A stretch of DNA of 64,000 nt from Roseiarcus sp963717215 (lineage in GTDB: Bacteria; Pseudomonadota; Alphaproteobacteria; Rhizobiales; Beijerinckiaceae), in NCBI GenBank assembly GCA_963717215.1, contig CAVQVS010000008.1:248001-312000 (forward strand), written 5' to 3'. A model generated the notes under the pieces. It worked only from the letters and a program-made list of their open reading frames with translations, made no database searches and was not told the origin of the DNA. Position numbers and translations under genes: made by a program. Positions within the stretch are counted from its first letter, which is position 1, and every line of letters starts with the position of its first letter. This document shows positions 44,823 to 53,974 of the stretch, piece after piece.

Positions 44823-44879
44823 AGGCTAGAGATGCGGCGCGGCCCCGTCAATCTCCAAACGCCGCGCAAGAGGACGCCA

Positions 44880-46058
44880 ATGCCGATACTCGACTTGCGC
44901 GAGGAGACCACGCTGCCCGCGGATGGCTATGCCGGCGCTCTGGCTGCTCGCGTTTGGAGTTCCGAGGCGAACGGCCCTTCGGTCGTCGCGATCCGGGAGA
45001 AGGGCGTTTTCGATGTCAGCGCCGCGTTTCCGACCATGCGCGATCTTTGCGAAGCGCCCTCGCCTGTGCGGGCGCTGCGGGCGGCGGAAGGTCCGCGCCT
45101 CGGCGCGCTCAGCGACATTCTCGCCCATACGCCGCGCGACAGCGGAGGATCGAACACCACGCGTTTTCTCGCGCCCATCGATCTGCAGGCGATCAAGGCG
45201 GCCGGCGTCACCTTCGCGGAATCGCTGCTCGAACGCGTGATCGAAGAGCGCGCGCGCGGCAGTCGGGAAGGCGCGGCGAAGGCGCGGGAGGAGATCGTGA
45301 GCGTTCTGGGCGATGATCTGAGCACCCTCAAGCCGGGCTCGCCCGCGGCGATGCGGCTCAAGGATGCACTGGTGAAGGCCGGCGCCTGGTCGCAATATCT
45401 GGAAGTCGGCATTGGCCCCGACGCTGAGGTGTTCACCAAAAGCCAGCCGATGTCAGCCGTCGGAATCGGCGACGACGCAGGGTTCCACAAGGCCTCCCTC
45501 TGGAACAATCCCGAACCCGAGGTCGCACTCGCGGTCGCCTCCAGTGGGACGATTGTCGGCGCGACGCTCGCAAACGACGTCAATCTGCGCGACTTCGAGG
45601 GACGCTCGGGGCTCCTGCTCGGCAAGGCGAAAGACCAGAACGCGAGTTGCGCGATCGGTCCCTTCCTGCGCTTCTTCGATGAGACGTTCACGCTTGACGA
45701 CGTGCGGAAGGCGACAATCTCACTCGTGGTCGAAGGCGAGGACGGCTTTCGTCTCGAGGGTGGCTCGTCGATGGCCAAGATCAGCCGCGACCCGAGCGAC
45801 ATCGTGGCGCAAACGATCGGGGCGAGCCACGCTTATCCAGACGGACTCGTGCTTCTGCTCGGCACGATGTTCGCTCCCGTGGCCGACCGAGGCGCTCCCG
45901 GCATGGGTTTCACGCACAAGACAGGCGATATCGTCACGATCAGCACGGAGAAGCTCGGACGGCTCGTCAATCGCATGCGGCCATGCGAAGAGTGTGAACG
46001 ATGGACATTCGGCGTTGGGGCGTTGATGCGCAATCTTGCCCGGCGGGGCTTGATTTAG
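44880..46058 (+). CDS. FAH-family 2-keto-3-deoxy sugar-acid dehydratase
   Basis: 392 residues from the ATG at 44880. C-terminal FAH fold: LEVGIGPDAEVFTKSQPMSA, the acidic metal site in NNPEPEVALAVASSG, LANDVNLRDFEGRSGLLLGK, and VLLLGTMFAPVADRGAPGMG. Long N-terminal domain as in KdaD-type 2-keto-3-deoxy-arabinonate dehydratases, which yield 2-oxoglutarate semialdehyde. The next gene encodes the matching dehydrogenase, which supports that role. First gene of the rightward arm. Confidence 0.85.
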   Translation: MPILDLREETTLPADGYAGALAARVWSSEANGPSVVAIREKGVFDVSAAFPTMRDLCEAPSPVRALRAAEGPRLGALSDILAHTPRDSGGSNTTRFLAPIDLQAIKAAGVTFAESLLERVIEERARGSREGAAKAREEIVSVLGDDLSTLKPGSPAAMRLKDALVKAGAWSQYLEVGIGPDAEVFTKSQPMSAVGIGDDAGFHKASLWNNPEPEVALAVASSGTIVGATLANDVNLRDFEGRSGLLLGKAKDQNASCAIGPFLRFFDETFTLDDVRKATISLVVEGEDGFRLEGGSSMAKISRDPSDIVAQTIGASHAYPDGLVLLLGTMFAPVADRGAPGMGFTHKTGDIVTISTEKLGRLVNRMRPCEECERWTFGVGALMRNLARRGLI

Positions 46059-46102
46059 GCGCCCACACACCAGAAATTTGGCCGTTAACTTAGGGACCGA
46101 GC

Positions 46103-47539
46103 ATGGGCGCGCATCAGAACTTTATCGCTGGGGAATGGGTCGACGGCTCGAGTGTCACTCGCGACATCAACCCGTCGAACACAAACGATCTCGTCGGCGA
46201 ATACGCCCAAGCCGACGCCGCACAGACGAACGCCGCGATCGAAGCTGCGCGTGCCGCTTTCCCGGCGTGGTCGCGGACCACGCCTCAGGAACGGCATGAC
46301 ATTCTGCTGCGCGCCTCGATCGAAATTCTAGCCCGGCGCGAGGAGCTCGGGCGCCTTCTTTCGCGCGAAGAAGGCAAGACCCTTGCGGAAGGCATTGGCG
46401 AGGCGACCCGGGCCGGACAGATCTTCGACTTCTTCGCTGGCGAAGTTTTGCGGATTCCGGGAGAGAAATTCGCGAGCGTAAGGCCGAATATCGATATCGA
46501 GATCACGCGCGACCCGCTTGGGGTCGTCGGCATTATCGCGCCTTGGAACTTTCCGCTCGCGATCCCTTCGTGGAAGATTGCTCCGGCGCTCGCCTACGGC
46601 AACACTGTGGTGTTCAAGCCCGCGGATCTTGTTCCCGGTTGCGCTCACGCGCTGTCTGAAATTATCGTCCGCGCTGGCGTTCCCAAGGGCGTGTTCAATC
46701 TCCTCGTCGGCCGCGGCTCCGTGGTCGGCCAGGCCATCCTCGAGCACAATAAAGTCGACGCGGTCACTTTCACGGGCTCTGTTGCGACGGGCGCCAAGGT
46801 CGCGGCCGCATGCGCGAAGGCCATGCGCCGATTCCAGCTCGAAATGGGCGGCAAGAATCCGCTCGTCGTGCTTGCCGACGCCGACCTTAAGAATGCGGTC
46901 GAATGCGCGGTCAACGGCGCCTATTTTTCGACTGGCCAGCGATGCACGGCTTCGTCGCGCATCATCGTGGAGGAGCCAATTTACCGGCGCTTCGCCGATG
47001 CGCTCACGGAGCGGATGCGCGGGCTCGTCGTCGACGACGCGCTGAAACCCGGAACACACATCGGGCCTGTCGTCGACGCATCTCAGTTCGAGCAGGATCT
47101 GTCCTACGTCGAGATCGGCCAGGGCGAAGGCGCGAAGCTGGCGCTCGGCGGCGAACGGCTCAATCGGGCCACGCCCGGCTTCTATATGGCCCCTGCCCTT
47201 TTCCTTGACGCCGACAACACGATGCGCATTTCGCGCGAAGAGATCTTCGGCCCAGTCTCGGCAATGATCCCGGCGCACGATTATGAACATGCCTTGGCGA
47301 TCGCCAACGATACCGAATTCGGCCTTTGCGCAGGCATCTGCACCACGAGCCTGAAGCACGCCACTCACTTCAAGCGCAACATCGAAGTGGGCATGGCGAT
47401 GGTCAACCTGCCGACGGCGGGCGTCGACTATCATGCGCCCTTCGGCGGCCGTAAGGCTTCGAACCTCGGTCCACGCGAACAGGGGCGCTATGCGGCCGAG
47501 TTCTATACAACTGTGAAGACCTCCTACACGCAGCCGTGA
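46103..47539 (+). CDS. Aldehyde dehydrogenase, likely 2-oxoglutarate semialdehyde dehydrogenase
   Basis: 478 residues. Catalytic Cys in STGQRCTASSR (near residue 280), general-base Glu in RFQLEMGGKNPLV, cofactor loop GVVGIIAPWNFPLAIPSWK and VTFTGSVATGAKVAAACAKA, and the closing APFGGRKASNLGPREQGRYA. Similarity and context (after an FAH-family dehydratase) point to oxidation of 2-oxoglutarate semialdehyde to 2-oxoglutarate, which enters the TCA cycle. 44 bases after the preceding gene, same operon. Confidence 0.93.
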   Translation: MGAHQNFIAGEWVDGSSVTRDINPSNTNDLVGEYAQADAAQTNAAIEAARAAFPAWSRTTPQERHDILLRASIEILARREELGRLLSREEGKTLAEGIGEATRAGQIFDFFAGEVLRIPGEKFASVRPNIDIEITRDPLGVVGIIAPWNFPLAIPSWKIAPALAYGNTVVFKPADLVPGCAHALSEIIVRAGVPKGVFNLLVGRGSVVGQAILEHNKVDAVTFTGSVATGAKVAAACAKAMRRFQLEMGGKNPLVVLADADLKNAVECAVNGAYFSTGQRCTASSRIIVEEPIYRRFADALTERMRGLVVDDALKPGTHIGPVVDASQFEQDLSYVEIGQGEGAKLALGGERLNRATPGFYMAPALFLDADNTMRISREEIFGPVSAMIPAHDYEHALAIANDTEFGLCAGICTTSLKHATHFKRNIEVGMAMVNLPTAGVDYHAPFGGRKASNLGPREQGRYAAEFYTTVKTSYTQP

Positions 47540-47575
47540 ACGGGCAAGCGGCGACTCGCTGGGACGATAACGACG

Positions 47576-48508
47576 ATGATCATGATCTCCGGCGAGGCGC
47601 TGATCGATCTCATCCCCGATCCGGTCAAGGCCAACGCCTATGACGCTGTACTGGGCGGCTCGCCTTACAACGTCGCGATTGGGCTGGCTCGGCTTGGCGC
47701 CCCGACCGCCTTCATCTCGCGTCTTTCTGCGGACGGGAACGGCGAAGCGCTCGCCGGCGCCCTCGCCGCGAATCGGCGTCGATCTGAGCTTCGTCGCGCG
47801 CGACATGCGCCCGACGCCGCTCGCCTTCGTCATGCGCGGCACCGCCAAGACGGGCTCGCGCTATTCCTTCTATCTCGACGGAACGGCTTACGATGGCCCG
47901 TGGCCGTTTCCCGCCGAATGGCCAAGCGCGGCGCGACACCTGCACGTCGGATCCTTCGCCGCCGTGGAGCGCCACGGACAAAGCGTTGTCGATGCGATGC
48001 TGCTCGCGTCCGCGCACGCCACCGTGAGCTTCGATCCCAACATCCGCCCGTTTGTCACCCCGGACCGCGGAGCAATCGGACCGCTCGTGGAACGTCACGT
48101 TTCGCATGCTCGCGTCGTCAAGGCGAGCGAGGAGGATCTCGAATGGCTCTACCCCGGCCGCGGACTTGAGGACAGCCTCGCCGCGTGGGCGAAGGCCGGT
48201 CCGCGATTTTGTGTCGCGACGATGGGAGAGCGTGGCGCTCTGGCAATGCTCGGGCAAGGACCGCATCGAGGTTCCCGCGCCACAGGTCGAGGTCGTGGAC
48301 ACCGTCGGCGCGGGGGACAGCTTCATGTCGGCGCTTCTATCGGCGATGGATCGCGACCACGCGCTCGGAGCTGAGGCGCCCACGCCATCTCGAAGCGAAC
48401 TCGAAAGGTGGCTTGCGCTTTGCCGCGGCCGCCTCTGCAATCACCTGCACGCGCAAGGGCTCAGACCCGCCGACGCGCAAGGAAGTCGAAGCGGCGCTTG
48501 GAACATGA
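47576..48508 (+). pseudogene. PfkB family carbohydrate kinase (three frameshifts)
   Basis: A ribokinase-type sugar kinase split over successive frames. Piece 1, 47576 to ~47770: MIMISGEALIDLIPDPVKAN and GGSPYNVAIGLARLG. Piece 2 to ~48255: IGVDLSFVARDMRPTPLAFV and VSFDPNIRPFV. Piece 3 to ~48408: VVDTVGAGDSFMSALLSAMD, with the catalytic GAGD motif. Piece 4: RFAAAASAITCTRKGSDPPT, ending at 48508. Total ~310 residues, normal for the family. Every conserved block survives, so either it is very recently broken or the sequence is poor here. Downstream of the aldehyde dehydrogenase in the sugar-acid arm. Confidence 0.85.
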
Positions 48509-48619
48509 TTGGAAATCCGTCGTCGCGCACACTAAGTCAGGGAATGAAGACAACGAGCGTTGCGGGAGCGGACCGACCGGTCTAAATTCGCGATCGAACA
48601 CGTAGTGGGAATCAACCTT

Positions 48620-49032
48620 ATGGCGTCGAGCGACGCTCTGCCTGGCCCGCGCCGTCCGCGGCCGTTGTCGCCGCATCTCAGCATCTATCGCCCGACCATG
48701 ACGATGGCGATGTCGATCGCCCATCGGATCAGCGGCGTGCGCCCTCTACTGTTGGCGTCCTCTGCTGGCCTGGTTTCTCATCGCCGCCTCGGCCGACGCC
48801 TCGAGCCTTCGCCGTCTTCTCTGATTTCATCGGATCCTTCATCGGGCGCGTCGTCCTGTTCGTCTTCACCTGGGCGCTCTTCCATCACCTCGTCGGCGGC
48901 ATTCGTCATATCATCTGGGACGCTGGCTATGGCCTCGACGCGCCCTTGCGCGACCAGATGGCGTGGGCGACCCTGATCGGAGGCTTCGCATTGACGATCC
49001 TCGTGTGGATCATAGGCCTGGCGGTTCGGTAG
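48620..49032 (+). CDS. sdhC: Succinate dehydrogenase cytochrome b556 subunit (single frameshift)
   Basis: Membrane anchor of complex II. Frame one from the ATG at 48620 has PRPLSPHLSIYRPTMTMAMS and IAHRISGV, the quinone-site region. Removing one base near 48739 (GGCGTGC to GGCGTC) restores GVALYCWRPLLAWFLIAA, then the haem-binding HHLVGGIRHIIWDAGYGLD and a final membrane helix to the stop at 49030-49032. Total ~137 residues, normal. First gene of sdhCDAB; its essential role makes an error in the sequence more likely than loss. Confidence 0.9.
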
Positions 49033-49045
49033 GGGAGCAACGCGA

Positions 49046-49435
49046 TTGGCCGATCATCCAAGCGATCTCCGCACCCCTCTCAGCAGGGTCCGATTTCTTG
49101 GCTCGGCGCGCACGGGCACAACCGAGGCGTGGCTCATTCACGTGACCTCGATCGCGCTCGTGCCGCTGACGCTTGGCTTCGTCTGGCTGATGCTCGATCT
49201 CTTGCGCAAGGACTACAACGGCGTGCGAGCGGAGCTCACGCATCCGATCCCGGCGATCCTGCTGCTGGCTTTCGTTTTCGCCGGCATTGTCCATATGGAG
49301 CTCGGCATGCGCTCCGTCATCGTCGACTATATCGGCGGTCAGTCGCGCGCCTGGGCGCTGGCCGCCAACACCTGTTTTGCCGCGCTTCTGGCGCTCGCCT
49401 GCCTCTACGCGACACTGCGAGTCGCCTTTACCTGA
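49046..49435 (+). CDS. sdhD: Succinate dehydrogenase membrane anchor subunit
   Basis: 129 residues starting with TTG at 49046, with GGGAG upstream. Three membrane helices; the haem-ligand and quinone region are FAGIVHMELGMRSVIVDYIG. Opening RTPLSRVRFLGSARTGTTEA is characteristic of alphaproteobacterial SdhD. It sits 13 bases after sdhC and 25 before sdhA. Confidence 0.93.
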   Translation: MADHPSDLRTPLSRVRFLGSARTGTTEAWLIHVTSIALVPLTLGFVWLMLDLLRKDYNGVRAELTHPIPAILLLAFVFAGIVHMELGMRSVIVDYIGGQSRAWALAANTCFAALLALACLYATLRVAFT

Positions 49436-49460
49436 GCAAACCTCAAGAAGACGGACATCC

Positions 49461-51296
49461 ATGGCGACCAATGGCTCTTCCGCGCAGAGCGCGCCGGCGC
49501 TCGGAGGCAAGGCCTATCCGATCACCGACCACACGTTCGATGTCGTCGTGGTCGGCGCGGGCGGCTCCGGCCTGCGCGCGAGCGTCGGCTGCGCCCAGGC
49601 CGGCTTGCGCACGGCATGCATCTCGAAAGTGTTTCCCACGCGTTCGCACACCGTCGCGGCGCAGGGCGGAATTTCCGCTTCGCTCGGCAACATGGGGCCG
49701 GACGACTGGCGCTGGCACATGTACGACACCGTCAAGGGCGCGGACTGGCTCGGCGACCAGGACGCCATCGAATATCTGTGCCGTCACGCGCCGGCCGCCG
49801 TCTACGAACTCGACCATTGGGGCGTGCCGTTCTCGCGCACCGAAGAAGGCAAGATCTACCAGCGCCCGTTCGGCGGCATGACGACCGACTATGGCAAGGG
49901 CATCGCGCAGCGCACCTGCGCCGCCGCCGACCGCACCGGCCACGCCATCCTGCACACGCTCTACGGTCAGGCGCTGAGGGCGAAGTGCCAGTTCTTCATC
50001 GAATATTTCGCGATCGATCTCATCCGGGACGCTGAGGGCGCGGTGCGCGGCGTCGTCTGCCTCAAGCTGGACGACGGAACGATCCATCGGTTCCGCGCTC
50101 AGACCACGGTGCTGGCCACCGGCGGCTATGGCCGCGCTTATTTCTCGGCCACTTCGGCTCACACCTGCACCGGCGACGGCAACGCGATGGCGCTGCGCGC
50201 CGGCCTGCCGCTGCAGGATATGGAGTTCGTGCAGTTCCATCCGACCGGCATCTATGGCGCGGGCTGCCTCATCACCGAGGGCGCGCGCGGCGAAGGCGGC
50301 TATCTCGTCAATTCGGCGGGCGAGCGCTTCATGGAGCGCTATGCGCCCTCCGCGAAGGACCTCGCCTCGCGCGACGTCGTCAGCCGCTCGATGACGATGG
50401 AGATCCGCGAGGGCCGCGGCGTCGGCAAGAACAAGGATCACATCTTCCTGCACCTCGATCATCTCGATCCCAAGGTGCTGCATGAACGGCTGCCCGGCAT
50501 TTCCGAGAGCGCCCGGATCTTCGCCGGCGTCGATCTGACCAAGGAGCCGATCCCCGTCCTGCCGACCGTCCACTACAATATGGGCGGCATCCCGACCAAC
50601 TATCACGGCGAGGTTCTGACCAAGGTCAACGGCGATCCCGACGCGATCGTGCCGGGCCTGATGGCGCTGGGCGAAGCGGCCTGCGTGTCGGTGCATGGCG
50701 CGAACAGGCTCGGCTCCAACTCGCTGATCGACCTCGTCGTCTTCGGCCGCGCCGCGGGCCTGCGCGCCGCCGAGATGCTGAAGCCCGGCGACAAGCAGCC
50801 CGAGCTCGCCAAGGACAGCGCGGACTTCGCGCTCTCCCGCCTCGACCGGTTCCGCAACGCCAAGGGCAAGACTCCGACCGCGGCGCTGCGCCTCGACATG
50901 CAGCGCGTCATGCAGGACAATTGCGCCGTCTTCCGCACCGGCGAAGTGCTCGAGGAAGGCAAGGAAAAGATTCACGCCGCCTGGCGCGCCGGCGCCGACG
51001 TCTCCGTGACCGATCGCTCGCTGATCTGGAACTCCGATCTCATCGAGACGCTCGAATACGACAATCTGATCGTTCAGGCGGTGGTGACGATGGAGGGCGC
51101 GCTCAACCGCCTCGAAAGCCGCGGCGCGCATGCGCGCGAGGATTACCCCAAGCGCGACGACGTCAACTGGATGAAGCATACGCTGGCCTGGATCGACCCC
51201 GACAAACAGACGGTCACGATCGACTACCGGCCGGTGCACACCTATACGATGAGCAACGACATCGGCTACATCGAGCCGAAGGCGCGGGTGTATTAA
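49461..51296 (+). CDS. sdhA: Succinate dehydrogenase flavoprotein subunit
   Basis: 611 residues from the ATG at 49461. FAD fold VVVVGAGGSGLRASVGCAQA, the covalent-FAD histidine in PTRSHTVAAQGGISA, the HPTGI motif in MEFVQFHPTGIYGAGCLITE, catalytic arginine region NEREGRG-like in GARGEGGYLV, and the C-terminal MSNDIGYIEPKARVY. Oxidises succinate to fumarate in the TCA cycle, passing electrons to SdhB. Complete and intact. Confidence 0.98.
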   Translation: MATNGSSAQSAPALGGKAYPITDHTFDVVVVGAGGSGLRASVGCAQAGLRTACISKVFPTRSHTVAAQGGISASLGNMGPDDWRWHMYDTVKGADWLGDQDAIEYLCRHAPAAVYELDHWGVPFSRTEEGKIYQRPFGGMTTDYGKGIAQRTCAAADRTGHAILHTLYGQALRAKCQFFIEYFAIDLIRDAEGAVRGVVCLKLDDGTIHRFRAQTTVLATGGYGRAYFSATSAHTCTGDGNAMALRAGLPLQDMEFVQFHPTGIYGAGCLITEGARGEGGYLVNSAGERFMERYAPSAKDLASRDVVSRSMTMEIREGRGVGKNKDHIFLHLDHLDPKVLHERLPGISESARIFAGVDLTKEPIPVLPTVHYNMGGIPTNYHGEVLTKVNGDPDAIVPGLMALGEAACVSVHGANRLGSNSLIDLVVFGRAAGLRAAEMLKPGDKQPELAKDSADFALSRLDRFRNAKGKTPTAALRLDMQRVMQDNCAVFRTGEVLEEGKEKIHAAWRAGADVSVTDRSLIWNSDLIETLEYDNLIVQAVVTMEGALNRLESRGAHAREDYPKRDDVNWMKHTLAWIDPDKQTVTIDYRPVHTYTMSNDIGYIEPKARVY

Positions 51297-51344
51297 GGCT
51301 TCGCTTGCGGGCCGGGAGATCTTTCGGGAATTGGATAAGCCGCT

Positions 51345-52126
51345 ATGGTTCAGCTGACGCTCCCCGAAAACTCGCGCGTCAAGCCCGGCAAGACCTGGCC
51401 GAAGCCCGCCAATGCGAAGCGTACGACGGAGTTCCGCATCTATCGCTGGAACCCGGATGACGGCGCCAATCCGCGCATCGACACCTATTTCGTCGACCGC
51501 GACGATTGCGGCCCGATGGTTCTCGACGCGCTCATCTGGATCAAATCCAAGATCAATTCGACGCTGACATTCCGCCGCTCCTGTCGCGAAGGCGTGTGCG
51601 GCTCGTGCGCGATGAACATCGGCGGGAGCGCAACACGCTCGCCTGCACGCGCGGCATCGACGAGGTTCCGGCGCCAGTGACGATCTATCCGCTGCCGCAC
51701 CAGGAAGTGATCAAGGATCTCGTGCCCGACCTCTCGGTCTTCTTCGCCCAGCACGCTTCGATCGAGCCTTGGCTAAAGACCGTTAGCCCGCCGCCTGAGA
51801 AGGAATGGCTGCAATCGCCGGAAGATCGATCGAAGCTCGACGGTCTCTACGAGTGCATCCTCTGCGCCTGCTGCTCGACCTCCTGTCCGAGCTATTGGTG
51901 GAACGGCGACCGCTATCTCGGCCCGGCCGTCCTGCTGCAAGCCTATCGCTGGCTCATCGACTCTCGCGACGAGGCCCAGGGCGAGCGGCTCGACAACCTC
52001 GAGGATCCGTTCCGCCTCTATCGCTGCCACACCATCATGAACTGCGCCCAGACCTGCCCCAAAGGCCTCAACCCGGCCAAGGCGATCGTCCGCATCAAGG
52101 AGATGATGGTCGAGCGGCGATTGTGA
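51345..52126 (+). CDS. sdhB: Succinate dehydrogenase iron-sulfur subunit (single frameshift)
   Basis: Frame one from 51345 carries the [2Fe-2S] domain (CREGVCGSCAMNIGG). The second frame takes over near 51625 with ERNTLACTRGIDEVPAPVTI and contains the 4Fe-4S/3Fe-4S ferredoxin part: CILCACCSTSCPSYWW and CHTIMNCAQTCPKGLNPAKA. One more G in the run at 51622-51625 would give NIGGERNTLACT and a continuous ~260-residue SdhB. Break at a homopolymer in an essential gene suggests a sequence error. Last gene of sdhCDAB. Confidence 0.92.
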
Positions 52127-52301
52127 AACGACAACCGGCGCGCGGAATCGTCCTGAGCAAAAACTAAACGGACGATGCCCTGATCAATCGGAACCTGGGC
52201 GCATTTACACCGTTGACAGGACGCTGCCCGAAGCCGCTGGCTGGAATCGGTTGAAGGCGCATGCAACTATCAAGGCCTAGCGTGACGACAATTGTCGCTG
52301 C

Positions 52302-52925
52302 ATGTTTGTCCGTCGAATGAGCTCCGCTGTTCGACGATTGGCGGAAACGACACAAAGGAGGCCGGAATGGCAAAGCGCTGAGGCGAAAGAGACCCACGTC
52401 CGATCAAGCAAGGATGCGCACGTACGCGAGCGCCTCGGCACGCCGACCGACCTCAAGTCGGAGGCGACGCGGGACATCTCGGCCGCGCTCGCGGGATTGC
52501 TGGCCGACGTCTTCGCTCTCTACATGAAGACCAAGAATTTCCACTGGCACATGAGCGGCCCGCATTTCCGCGACTATCATCTGCTTTTGGATGAGCACGG
52601 CGACCAGATTTTCGCCATGACCGACCCGATGGCCGAGCGAGCGCGCAAGATCGGCGGCACAACCTTGCGCTCGATCGGCGACATTTCCCGTCGTCAGCGC
52701 CTTCTCGACAATGACGCTGAATATGTCGATCCGAAGGACATGCTCGCGGAACTGCGTGACGACAACAAGAGCCTGACGGCGAGCATGCGCGCGGTTCACA
52801 ATGTGTGCGACGAGTATGGCGACGTCGCAACTGCAAGCCTGCTCGAAGTCTGGATCGACGAGACCGAGCGGCGGACGTGGTTCCTGTTTGAGGCCACTCG
52901 CGGCGGTCCAGGCCAGAACGACTGA
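52302..52925 (+). CDS. dps: Dps family ferritin-like DNA protection protein
   Basis: 207 codons in the open frame. Ferroxidase residues are in KNFHWHMSGPHFRDYHLLLD and HGDQIFAMTDPMAERARKIG. Dps oxidises and stores iron and shields DNA in stationary phase. The start is uncertain: the only good ribosome site, AAAGGAGG, precedes the ATG at 52367, whose frame reads MAKR and stops at once; one base fewer would continue MAKREAKETHVRSSKDAHV. The annotated ATG at 52302 has no ribosome site. A one-base error near 52378 is therefore likely and the true product ~185 residues. Confidence 0.9.
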   Translation: MFVRRMSSAVRRLAETTQRRPEWQSAEAKETHVRSSKDAHVRERLGTPTDLKSEATRDISAALAGLLADVFALYMKTKNFHWHMSGPHFRDYHLLLDEHGDQIFAMTDPMAERARKIGGTTLRSIGDISRRQRLLDNDAEYVDPKDMLAELRDDNKSLTASMRAVHNVCDEYGDVATASLLEVWIDETERRTWFLFEATRGGPGQND

Positions 52926-52949
52926 ACACGGCGCAAAGTCGCGGGCGCG

Positions 52950-53966
52950 TTATCCGGTAAGGCCTATCCGGACGCCGCCGGTCACGCTTGACCGCTGGGC
53001 GGCGTCGATCATTTGGGCGCATAGGATCGCCTGATCGAGATTGCCTTTCGCGCGCCGCGTCGCCGCGGCCACAAAATCCGCGGCCACTCCGCCGAACCAA
53101 TCGGGATGGTGCGAACCCTCCGATAAGGACGGCGGACAGGTCCAGCGTTGCTCCTGCGCGTTCGACTTCAACGCTACCACATCGCCAACGACGCGGATTT
53201 CGTCCCTGATCGCCGTCGATCTCGATCGTGTTCGATGCGTTCGTCGGCCGCCCAGGTCAAAAAAATGTTGCTCGACGCCGACGGCCGTATCGAGGTCAAC
53301 GCTCGCCGTGTCCTCGAGCGGATGCTCGTGGAAGCGGCGCGTTTCAAGCCGCGCGGCGACCCGCATGGGAACGCCGGCCCAGCGCATGACGCAATAGATC
53401 GCGTGCCAGCCGTGATCGAACAGGATGCCGCCGCCCGCCATCGCTGGATCGACGCGCCAGTTTGTGATCCCGTCCGCGCTGACAGCGATCGCCGGTTGCG
53501 TTCTCAGCGTCCGCCAACGAACCGATCGCACCGCGCCGATCGCGCCCTCGTCAATCAGACTCGAGATCTTGCGGCAGATCGGCGCTTCGAGCCAGTTGTG
53601 CACCGTGTGCAGGACACGCCCAGCGCGCGAACGGCCGCCGCGCCAAGCGCTCTTGCGTCCTCGACCCGCGTGACCAACGGCTTTTCGCTCAGCACATGGA
53701 GGCCCGCATCGAGCGCGCGTTCGATCAGCGCTGCATGGCTGCCCGGCGGCGCGCAGATGTCAACGAAATCGAGCTTTTCGCTGCGCCAGCAGATCATCGA
53801 CGGTTTCATGCCATCGGCCATCGGGACAGGCGGCGAGAAAGGCCTCGCGACGCGACTCCGCGGCGTCCGTCGCAGCGACAATCCGCACGTCGTCGCGCGC
53901 GCGCCATCCTGGCAAGTGGCCGTTGGCCGCGACATTGCCGAAGCCGATGAACGCGCCTTTGAGCAC
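52950..53966 (-). pseudogene. Gfo/Idh/MocA family oxidoreductase (several frameshifts)
   Basis: NAD(P)-dependent sugar or cyclitol dehydrogenase family, ~340 residues. GTG start at 53964-53966: MLKGAFIGFGNVAANGHLPG (dinucleotide loop). A second frame from ~53795 holds LDFVDICAPPGSHAALIERA and HVLSEKPLVTR (the EKP motif). A third from ~53600 reads HNWLEAPICRKISSLIDEGA, GGGILFDHGWHAIYCVMRWA and on to 52950. Inside it, ~53190-53270 is scrambled by about three more single-base changes, one at a run of seven T. Eight bases after the aminotransferase; last gene of the cyclitol operon. Confidence 0.8.
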
Positions 53967-53974
53967 GGTGTCGC

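Noticed and set aside
49443..51239. 598-codon open frame opposite sdhA
   Set aside because: A shadow of a GC-rich conserved gene on the other strand: low-complexity, charged, no recognisable motif.
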